From contig NC_134765.1 in NCBI RefSeq assembly GCF_050436995.1, forward strand, positions 10,319,501 through 10,383,500: a DNA stretch of 64,000 nucleotides, read 5' to 3'. The notes under the pieces are model-generated. The model was given only the letters and a program-made list of their open reading frames with translations. It searched no databases and was not told the DNA's origin. How positions within the stretch are numbered: the first letter of the stretch is position 1; each line of letters opens with the position of its first letter. The stretch is from Anticarsia gemmatalis. Lineage: Eukaryota; Arthropoda; Insecta; Lepidoptera; Erebidae. Position numbers and translations under genes: made by a program. Positions 45,901 through 57,900 of the stretch are shown here, piece after piece.

Positions 45901-48900
45901 CTTTTTATCCCGGAGTTCCCGAGGGATCGGCATTTACACGGAAAGGTTTTCCACGCGGACGAAGTTGCGGGCGGCCTCTAGTTAATTATAATACCAATCA
46001 GAGCGTAATTTTTGCATATATTTTTGAATTACTTCTAGTTTGTTTTGATTAACATTCGCATTTTCTTTCAAATGAACGTAAAATAATGTAAATATTAACT
46101 AAAAATCAACCTTCAAAATAACAGACCGCTTCAAATCAGTCTCAAAAATAATCTAGTATTAAGAAATGCTTTTGGCGCGAAGACATCAGAGGCATAAAGG
46201 TGTAAAACAACTTAAACTAACGCCTTGTTAATCAAACTTGTAAAAGCCATTTAATTTAACCTTTTCCAAAAAGTAAATTGCCTGTCAAATTGTAACACCT
46301 TCAAAATAGTGTGAAGTTTTGAAACAGCTGGAGTTAACACCTATCAGCCATCGCTATTAGTCCATCAACTGGGTACCTCCGTGCCTGGTACCGAGTAACG
46401 GGTTAGATTCGCTTGTAAAATTGCTTTTTTGGTGTTTAATGACGTCATTGATGCGGCTTTCACTGCAACGATTTCGTGACTTGGTAGTTTTTGGATAGAT
46501 TTTTATTTTTTGTTAGGTTGGACTTGGCAGGGTTACCTAGATTTTCTCGTTTTGCGTGTACCTTTAATTTAGTTTGCTTGATTTAGGTTACTGTCATAGT
46601 ATGTAGGGTAGGTTTTAAAGCAACTCTTATACTAGTTTTTGATTCATATTTTCATTAATTTGAAATCACACAAATATCTTTGTCTAAAAAGACTAGGGAC
46701 AGATAAGTGACAATAAAGATAATTGCTTTATTACTTTTATCCTCTAAGACAGTGGCCGGGCAGTCCCAAATCAGAGCTTTGTCCAATTCCCAGAGTCTTC
46801 TTCTGCTACTCTATGAGGCACATACCTACATCTTTAACAGTCTGGAAATGCTTGCATAGTAGTCCGTTACCCTAAAATTAGCCTGAAAATTTTCTTAAGA
46901 GTTTAGGCCTCAGTAACACTTCCAAAAAAGGCTTTTTCTACCAACCTTAGTTACAACTGATTTCAAAATAAATGGTAAACTTTTCCTACAAATTCTAACA
47001 ATAATTTAATGCAAAGAAAGCGCAGTTAGTTATATTTGTATTGAAGCGACCTTGCCCTTCGTAGCTGATGGTATTGCAAGAACCAAGTTTATATTGATTC
47101 ATTTACTTATTACTTAGCCTTTGTCTAGAAAAAAGAAAATTCTAACTAGGTTTTAAATATAGGAGTTGTGTTTCTTCTTTCCTCAGAAACTTTTATTTTT
47201 CATTGTAACAAGTATATTAGAAATAATTGTCACATGCTCCAACGGTGAAGGAAAACATCGTGAGGAAACCTTGCATGCCTAAAATTTGTTTATTACATTA
47301 CTGAGGGCATGCAAAGTTCCCAACCCGCACTTGGCCAGGTGGTGGACTCAAGGCCTAACCTCTGGCTCATTACGGGAGGAGACCCTTGCCCAGCAGTGGC
47401 ATAGTAATGGGTTTAATTTATTATTTTTATTTTATTGCAACAAGAAGGTCCTACCAGTCAAATCAGCTACTCTTTATGAAATGTCAAAAACACATTGTAG
47501 TATAGAAGTGCGACGTAGTGACGTCACTATGTCATAATTTCGTTGGTATCAAATGAGTGTCTAATAAAATGTTTCAGGCTGTAATAATTACAATTTCAAC
47601 ATTATTTACGAAAAAAGCAATATAGTCTGAGCATTTTAGATGAACCTTTTACGAGTACGAGTTTAATAATTTTTCGTTAACCCAGTCAACTACCATATTA
47701 TATTAATTTAAACAATCTTCCGCTAGTGTCGTTTCGATTAATTATATCTATCTTAGCTTTTATAATTTCTTTTTTCATCAAATATTATACTGCGGTTTTC
47801 ACTAATATTTTATCAACATTTGATAAAGTCAGATAGCTTATCCGAAAAAAGTCTGTCTACTTTTTTGCTTTTGCGTATTAGAAAATTGGAGTGTGTGGTT
47901 TCAAATTTTACTCTCTCCTTTAGCGCTCTTTGATATTAAGTATACCATCTATATAAATAAAAATGAATCACCGACATACATGTTCGCGCATAACTTTTCA
48001 AAAATTAGATTCATTTGGATAATTCCTTTTTAATATGTTTGTAACTGACGGGACAAGGTTTGCATAGGATCGATGGGATCAGATTTCCTACTGTAATGGC
48101 ATCAACGGTATAAAATTGTACTATACACGGATGAATTCGGGCGAGACCGCTATCATATAATAAAATAGATACAGTTTAGTATTCCCCTTTTATTCATAAA
48201 CACACTATAAACCTATTTTAGTTAAAAAAAACTACAGTATGTTTTCTCTTTTTCATTTCGCTAAGGAGTGAAAGAAACAAAACTCTTTATAAGCCTGACT
48301 TCATATATGTTTATAAATAAGAGGGTTAGTATATAGATGTAGTCAACACAATAAACACCATAAATACTGATATAATAAAGCTGAAGAGTTTGTTTGTTTG
48401 TTTGAACGCGCTAATCTCAGGAACTACTGGTCCGATTTGAAAAATTATTTCAGTGTTAGATAGCCCATTTATCGAGGCTATATATCATCACGCTACGACC
48501 AATAGGAGCAGAGTACCGGTAAAAAATGTTACAAAAACGGGGAAAATTTTGGCTCATTCTATCTTATGTGACGCAAGCGAAGTTGCGCGGGTCAGCTAGA
48601 ACACCATAAACGTTGATAAAAGCCTCCAATCAGTTCAAAAGCGCGGTCTTTTCATGCGACGGAAGTCATTACTAAAAACGGTTTAATTTCATTAATTCCT
48701 CAATGAATACACAAATTATAATTTGCGATGACAATGGACTGTGGGGGGGAGGAGGGAGGGGGTACAATAATAGTAATAGGCTTGTCATCTACCGCCTTTG
48801 TGTGGAGTTTTAGCAGTTTTATTACTATACATAAAGGTTTAATTATAGATTTCTGAATCATTTCCATTAAAGTCATTTTGGCTATTAATCTACTGGTTAT

Positions 48901-51900
48901 ATACTACACGATTGTTGAATACGTCAAAATAATGCATTTGAAGGTTCTCTACTTAGTTGTCAGACTATAGTTAATTTATTGTTTGTCTCGTAACTACTCT
49001 GTAATTCTTGTATATTGTGGAGAAAATTAAAAAAAAAAACATTATTTATTATCATTATAGTACATATGTATGTAGCCTTTCACGCAAGTATTGCAGGATT
49101 GAAAACTCACTGTTTACGAATTTTGGCTAGTTTCAATAAATTTTCCATGGACAAGTAATTTTATTTTATTAACATTACTAGCAGTTATTCCATCCATAGT
49201 GGTATTTGAGCTGGGCGTCTCCGTGCTTCGGAGAGCACATAAAACGTCGGTCCCGGCTGTTGTCTACTAATATAACAGTCGTTAAGCCACGTCAAAGGCC
49301 TCTCGGGCGGCTTGAACAACTTTGACACTAGTTTGACCACTAACCATACGACAAACAAACAACAACTTTGAAAGGTTCTTTTAACCAAACAAAAGCACAG
49401 TTTAGTCTGTACTGAATCATCAATACGAGATACAAAACATTTTCACAATGGCTTACTTACAATAGGCCCTATCAATTCGTCATGTCAACCGTGAAATTAT
49501 TACTGTATTGTACTTACTTACCTTTATTTATGATCTAGGACATCAGTATCATGATCTAGATTGTCTAGGATATAAATATAATGACAAAGGTTTTTGAAAA
49601 TGTGATTAGTCGTTGAATTTCGTGACACGAATGGTACTTTTGGTACCTGCTATAGATACTTGTGTGCGAAGTAAGATATGTTTGATTTTCAGTATGATTT
49701 TATGTCGAAATGTTTGGAAGTTTTTATGTACAAAAATCCTGTATAGTAAATAGAGCGACAAAAAAAAAATTAAAGTTATAATAGTCTATTATATTAGGTC
49801 GGGGAAAAAAGTCTTTTCGCGTTATAGCATGTATGAACTTGTAATAAAATCTATTTGGCTTCAAGAATCACAAATGAGTACACGGTTCATTAGGTTTCTT
49901 TCAGTGAGCTCGTGAGGTACCCAAATATCGAGCTTTTTTGTGTAGAGAAAAGATTTTATTACAAGTTCGTACATACTATCATGCGAAAAGACTTTTTCCC
50001 CGACCTAATAGTTCCAATAGAATGGCAGGAGGTTAATATTTTCTATTCCGGAGTAAGAGAAATGCGACTACTCTTTTCAAAATCACTTGTTTGGTGTAAT
50101 CAGAAGCTCGTTTTCTCGTGAAAATCTATTGTTAAATCTGATCCTTTGGTCATTTTTTTACGGAGATATTTAACCGACTTTGAAAAGGTTAAGGCTATTT
50201 GTATTGTACTTTTTACATTTGAGTCTGTTCCTCATTTCATAAAGAAGCACTCAATTAATTAACAGAGGGATAGTGTTTTTGAAACAATAATTGTATCCGT
50301 CCTTTTAGAAAGTTGCTTATAAAATGCCTCCGTGGCGCAGTGGTTTAGGCCACCACGCCGCAACCATTGCATCGGGAGGTCGTGGGTTCGATTCCCACAC
50401 GGGACAATTATTTGTGCGGTCCACAAATAATTGTTTCGGGTCTGTTTGTGCTTTGTGTCCGTTGCTTGTATGTTTGTAAAAGTCCCCGCGACACAAGAGC
50501 AATTCTTAGTGCGGGAGTTGTCTTTTTTTTTTAAAAAAAAAAGGAACTTTAGTAAGTTCTTAGTTAGGCCAACTTCTGTCTGCCAAAGCCTTAATGCCTG
50601 AAATCGTCAGACATTTCATGGAGTCAAATAAATCAAGTAAATGATGTAATCTAGACAATTCTAGACTATTGATTAATGTTGTGTTCTAGTTTCAGTCAAG
50701 GTCATATTCGACAAATTACTTTAATCCCAGACTATTAAGACTAAGCTTTCATTATGAGAAAATTTAATTTTCTTCTGCTTACTACTTACTAGAATTATTT
50801 ACCTACTAGAGATCCTTGTGTGCAAACTGCAAGGTTCGAGACTAGGGGATGTGGAAAAAGAAGAATTCAGAACGTCAGTGACCTATGCATTTGGCCTGTC
50901 TGATACGGGTACTTTGTTTTGGAAATACACTGAATTATTAATTATGGTCTAGATCAGGGGTTCCCAACCTTTTCTTATTCCGGGACCACTTTATTATTAT
51001 TATTGTAAGCATGGACCACTATGTAAGTATACTAAAAATAAAGTGTAATAATAATCCTGAAAATGTTGAATTTTAAAATCATTCGCGGACTATATTTTGA
51101 CTTCTACGGACCACTGGTTGGGAACCACTGGTCTAGGTAAACCGTGCCATGGCTCTCTAGTCTCTAGTATAATAATATTGTCTTACTATAATAATGTTTC
51201 TTGTTTCACAAGTCTTTTACGAATAAGCTCTTCGTAAATACCCGAAACAACTATTTCTGAATTACCGGATCGGAATCGAACCTACGAACCTGCGCAATAT
51301 GCTACAGCGCTGCAGAAGTTTTCGAAAAGTTTCATTACGTCATTTTGTAACTACAAACTAACCCATAATCTAAAATGAAATAAAATCACGGCTAGATATT
51401 TTTCAAGCCCTAAATCACTGATAGCTAGGCTCTTTAACTTCCTACAATTTGTCAGTGATAAAGCTAACGATGGTAGTTTATTGAAAGCTGTACATTTCAT
51501 ACAAAGCTATTTATAGGCGAGTCAACGTCGAGCCAGCTCGCTATAACAGAATGACATACATTAACTTAACTGGTACCATCTATACTGGCTTTAAGTTAAG
51601 CGGAATACTCACTTACTAAAACTATAGACCAACTAGCCGACCCGGCAAAAGTTTTGCCATATAAATCTTATGAAAATGACTATATATAATAACTATAGAA
51701 GGATATAAATTTAGGGTTTTATATATTTTTAATGCCACATTATAGAAAAATATGAAAAGACTTGTTGATGTGAGTGATCGTATTAAGTGGCATTAAAAAT
51801 GGCTTTGGTCTCCGCCTACCTCTATGGGAAAAAGGCGTGATATTATGTTATTATTATAGAAAAACTTCAATTACTTTTTGTCCAAAAATTAATAAATGTT

Positions 51901-54900
51901 AGGTGTGGATAACTCTTACTCAATCACTTAGGGGTATGAAAAATAGATAGTAGCCGATTAAGCCTTACTGAATATAGTGAAACACATATAATTTGGAAAA
52001 AATCGGTATGTATGTTGTTAGTCTTTCGCGAAGAAACTTGACTGATTTTAATGAAATTTAACAAACATATAGTTTATAACCTAGATTAACAAACATATAG
52101 TTTATAACCTAGATTAACACATAGGATACTTTTAACCACAGAAAATCTTTTAAGGCGGACGAAGTCGAGGGTAGAATTTAGTAGTTTCATAAAATTTGCA
52201 AATCGCTGTTTTGTTAGTCATTGTACAAACCTCTCTCTAATATTGAACCAGAACTTATTCCTCGGTAGACATGGTACATTATAGTAATATCTACTTAAAC
52301 AACATATTATCTTTTTATGATTTTATGCGAAAAAGAATTAAGGTTTTATAAGTCAAAGGGTATCAAGTAATAATGTCGGTACGAAAACTTTTATGATACT
52401 ATAATGTATAAAGCTTTTGTTATTTTACAAGCTATGTATGTATACGCTGTAGTAATTGTTTATTGGTTATAAAACGACTATATTTTTCTTGTAGAAAGTC
52501 CGTGTAGAAAGATTAGTAAAGGGTTAAAAATTATCCTTTGTTCAAAGCCTGAAATAATTCCAGTGTTAATTATGTTTTTTTTTTTTAAAGACAACTCCCG
52601 CACCCTTCTCGGGGACTTTTACAAACATACAAACAACGGACACAAAGCACAACCAGACCCGAAACAATTATTTGTGGGTTGCACAAATAATTGCTCCGTG
52701 TGGGAATCGAACCCACGACCTAACGCCGCAGTGGTGTTGGCGTGGTGACCTAAACCATTGCGCCACGGAGGCAGTCTAATTCCAGTTTTTAAACCTTCTG
52801 TGTGCCAAACTTTCAACAGAATCAGATTGCAAGTTTCTGATTGAAAGCGTACTAGATACATATTATATTTACAAAATTTCAAGTTACTATGTCAAGCTGG
52901 AACGCGCCACTGCGCCTGCCTTTGTCCTTTTTTTAGACTTCTAAGGGTTGTTTTTAGGGTTACGTACCAAAAAGGTAAAACGTTTGTCTATGACCAGGCT
53001 GAATCTCATGAGCCGTGATAGTTACACAATTCTAATGTTCACAGATGATGTATTTTTGCCGCTATAACATCAAATACTAAAAAAATAAATAAAATAAAAC
53101 GAGACTCCCATACAAACACGTATTTTTTTTGCCGTCTCTATAAATAATCGTACTCCCTTCAAGCGCGAGACCAACTCAAGTTTTACATAAATTTCATCAA
53201 AATTGGATCAGTAATTTAGTCGTGAAAGCATGACAGATTGACTTTCGCATGGATGTTGCTCCTTATCTAAACATATTCATAAAGGACCTCGTCTCTTAAG
53301 CTTTGTTGATGAACAGTTAGTAATCGAAAATAAACGCAACGGTACATTTAGTTCCGTTAAATACGTCTATCGAATGTTTGTGTGATAAATCATCATTAGT
53401 TTTTTAACGATTACCTATATTTACAATTAAATAAAACGATTAGGTACCTTAGTTATCTGATGTAAATTGCAAAACGCAGGTGCATACATAATTTCATATC
53501 TATCTATATGGTTAGTGGTCAACCTGTTTTTTTTTTTCGTTGGGAAATTCTTTACGCACACCCTGTGCCCTGGGTGGAGCACAGGGTTATGTGGGACTCT
53601 CCCGAGTGTTAAAGTTGTTCAAGCCGCCCGAAAGGCCTTTGACATGGCTTAACGACTGTTATCTTAATTGACAACAACCGGGACCGACTTTTTACGTGCC
53701 CTCCAAAGCACGGAGACGCTCGGTTTAAATACCATTATACGGTCACCCATCTATGGAATGACCGCGCCAACGGTTGCTTAACCCACAGATCGTTTACCAA
53801 CCGTCGTGTCGGTTTAACAGTAAGGGTCTCCTTGTAAATGAGAGAGAGGGGTATGTTAATGCAAACACAAAATAAAAGTAACCTATTTATGTTCTTTTTC
53901 AGGTGGTGGAGCCCATCAATCGCCTGCTGGACTCAGTGCAGTTTGACTGCGTGTTCTACTCCCTGGACTGGCACCCTCCAGACCACGTGTCGTTCATTGA
54001 CAACGTGCACATGAGGGAGCTGCACCCTTCCAGCCCCGTGAGTACATGATGTAATCTATACTAATATTATGAAGCTGAAGAGTTTGTTTGTTTGTTTGAA
54101 CGCGCTAATCTCAGGAACTGCTGGTACGATTTGAAAAAATCTTTCAGTGTATTGTATTGATAGCCGATTTATTGAGGAAGGCTATCCTTAGGTTATATAT
54201 AATCACGCTACAACCAAAAGGAGCAGAGTAAAAGTAAAAAATGATACAAAAACGGGGAAAATTTTGACCCATTCTCTCAGTGACGCATGCGAAGTTGCGT
54301 GAGTCAGCTAGTACCTAATAATATGATATAATATATTAATTGGACAACTCACACACGGTCATTTGATTCCAAACTAAGCAGAGCTTGAACTATGGTCACC
54401 AAATAACTGATAAACATACTTATATACTTCTAAATACATACTTATATAGATAAATTGACAACCACGCTCAGAACAAATACTCATGCTCATCACACAAGGA
54501 TTTGTCTCGGGTGGGATTCGAACCCACCACACGCGGCGCTACTGTTATTGCGGCGAAGTGACCACTTTAACCACTGCGTCAAACGTGCAGTTGATACCTT
54601 ACATGAACACATTCAGAGTAGCTACAGGGACCCTTAGGTTTTTTTTAAAAGAACAATTTATTAACTTGAAAAAAGAAGGAGGTTCTTATTCGGCTGTACT
54701 TTTTTCTGTTTGCTACTTTATTATTTTTTTGTGGGCGGACTGAGTTTGATGATATTTTTTGTTCCAAATATAGTGTCATCCATTGTGATCTCATTTTATT
54801 TTATCCATAGTTGACAAGCAGTTTCTGTGATTTCATTTAAAAAATGTAATATTAAATCATGTAAGTAATATTAAATCATTATTCCAGATACAGGAACTAA

Positions 54901-57900
54901 AGGCGATAAAAAACCTTATCTATTCGCAAAAAAAATGCTCTTCCTAATAATAAAAATGACTACCTAAATGAAAAATCAGATACCGATAACGATTTAGTGA
55001 TAAATGTGCCTTCTAACTTTAGTTGTCGTAAAGATGACAATAAAAATTTTACGTCACTTACTTTTTGAGGGGCGCTTGAACTTGACCTCGTTCGCTGAGG
55101 GCTGTCGACTTGAATTAATGGCGGAATACAAGAAAAGGATTGTATTTATGTATTTACGATGGTTTATGTGAAAACTCGTAACGTATCTACTGGCTGCCTT
55201 AGGTTGCCTCTCCACTGAAAGTAAAAGGGTTAAACCAGACCTATAAATAGGGAAGTTGACTACCAGTCAAATTTATGAAAGGATTTTTTTTATGAAATGT
55301 CAAAAACACATTTTAGTATAGCAATGCGACCCAGTGACGACACAGTTTTGTATTTTCGTTGAGATCAAATGATGTTTCAATATAATGTTTATAATGCGCC
55401 TAATATAATGTTTCAGTCTATAATAATTATAAATTATTATCTAAAAAAAAATATATTTCCTTTTTTATTTACCTTTAACGAGTAGAAGAAACTATGTTTG
55501 ATGCAACACCGTTACTCAACAAAATGCTGTATTTAATTAAAATCAATTCTAGGTATCAGATAAAGCGGTAAAAAGACAGACTAAATATTAGTATAGATAC
55601 AGGTACATCTACTTTATTAATAACTTGAGGCCGCCCGCGACTTCGTCCGCGTGGAAACCCTTCCCATGTAAATCCCTCGGGAACTCCGGGATAAAAAGTA
55701 GCCTATGTGTTATTCTGGGTCTTCAGCATTCATACATACATACATTCTCACAAACTTTCGCATTTATAATATGAGTAGGATTTCGTTAGTGCTGGTGCTA
55801 AAGTTTATTCAAACTATGCTCAGTAGTTTTTGAGTTAATCGTATTTAAACAAACTTAGTTTTACAACACGTAACAAAAAATGCCTATACATATTTTTGCA
55901 CAATATTTTTATAGGAATCTACGTCACTGATATTTTTTACACTAAAATTAGATAGATGACATAGATCAATGTATTTGGTATGACTTGCTAATTCTTTGTT
56001 AGATCATTATCTGCTGATATCATTTGAACAAAACTGTTAATATGATATAATTTTATGATACCGTCACTTTGATTGCGGAGAAAATGCTTACCAGTAAAGA
56101 AACATACATTCCTCATGCAGGGCTATAAATAAAGACTCGGCTATCACAGCTACTTATTAACTTACCCCCGATTTCTCTCTCTCTTCCATGCTATGAATCC
56201 TATATGGTAGTGGGGTCAGCCTTCCTGGTCTTTCTCCTCCACTTCGCTCTGCACTACAGTTTCCCATCTAGTTTTGGGCCGTCCTCTGGATCTACGACCG
56301 GGGAGTGAAAGTTGTAGTGCTTTGCTTTGTTGTTTGTACAATTAGTGTTAGTTTATGTATGCGTTTAAGCTGATATACACTTGATAGTTTGAATAGATAA
56401 ACTACAGCTAAATGTGCCTCAGAAACCGGGAATTAGTTGTGTTTGTTAAAATATAACATGTTTTATAAATTCTCGTTGGATAACATCTTGCAACAAAAAG
56501 CAATGCGTGAACATGATTTGTCATCAAAGAATTACGTGGAAAAACAAATGACTGTCTCCGTGGCGCAGTGGTTTAGGTCACCACGCCGCTACTATTGCGT
56601 CGTGAGTTCTATTCCCACACGGAGCAAGAATTTGTGCGAACCACTAATTATTTTTTCGGGTCTGATTGTCCTTCGTGTCCGTTGTTTGTATGTTTGTAAA
56701 AGTTCCCGCGACACAATAGCAATTTTAGTGCGGGAGTTGTCTTTAAAAAAATAGAAAAAAGTAACTTTGAAGAAAATCTAAGTAGGTATACCAAATAAAG
56801 TGTGTGAAGTTGGATCTTTTCAGTATAAATCTTACTTGCTATCACGGTTTAGGATTAAGTTTGACATATACAGATAGTTCATGATAGATACTTATTATCT
56901 CCGCAAATATTTTCACGCATAAGACGCGTAATAAATATTTACTTTAAAATTGGATATCAGTTTCCGCCCGCGGATACGGCGAATAAAAATTCATAGGTAT
57001 AAATTACGGTATATAAGGTATTCTATATTGTTATCCAGATTATAAACTATACCAAATTTCAGCAATTTCTGTACTGTAGTAAATTTTTTTTAACAGACAT
57101 TTATATAAAATATGTATTATTAACTAGCTGAGCCGCGCAGCTCCGTTCACGCTTTCTTGTTTCTATTTAAAACCGCGCATTTTCAAATTTATTCACCTTT
57201 TACATCTTCTCTAGACTTCTACAAATAATTCAAGACCAAAATTAGCAAAATCGGTCCAGCCGTTCATGAGTTTTAGCGAGACTAACGAACAGCAATTCAT
57301 TTTAATATATATAGATTAGTATAGATTTAAACAGTTTACCTCTGCCGTGCGATCTGTAGCGTATCTAACTGCTGATCCCAGGGATTCGATTCTTAGGTCG
57401 GACAAAGTGCAATTGGTCTTTTTTTCTAACTTTTTAAGCCCGCAATTTGGCAACTTGCCCGGTATATTATAATGGCAATAGGCTCGCCGCTTAATACATA
57501 ACAAAATAGTTATAGGCAGTGGTTTATTAAATTACAATTGTTAATTTTCAAAAATACTATTCATTTGAGTGGTCACCCATCAACGGGTTATCCGCGATGA
57601 AAGTTGCTTAACTTAACAGCACAAAGTTAACCCTCATATACAATAAGAGTGCGTCAATAAAAACAGTAGTATTATAAGTATATTGTGAAGCGATTGAGTA
57701 ACAAAAGCGGCGGTCGGACGATGCGCCATAATACCATAAATCGATGGTGAGCATCACGCACTATGCTTGAGTACGCACTTACACTCAGGGCTGAACTAAG
57801 ACATACTTTAAATAAGACTTAAGCGCACCTCGTTATTACTAGATGTTTCAATACACAAAATCAAATCATTTATTCATATATGTAGGTCAAATGCTGACAC

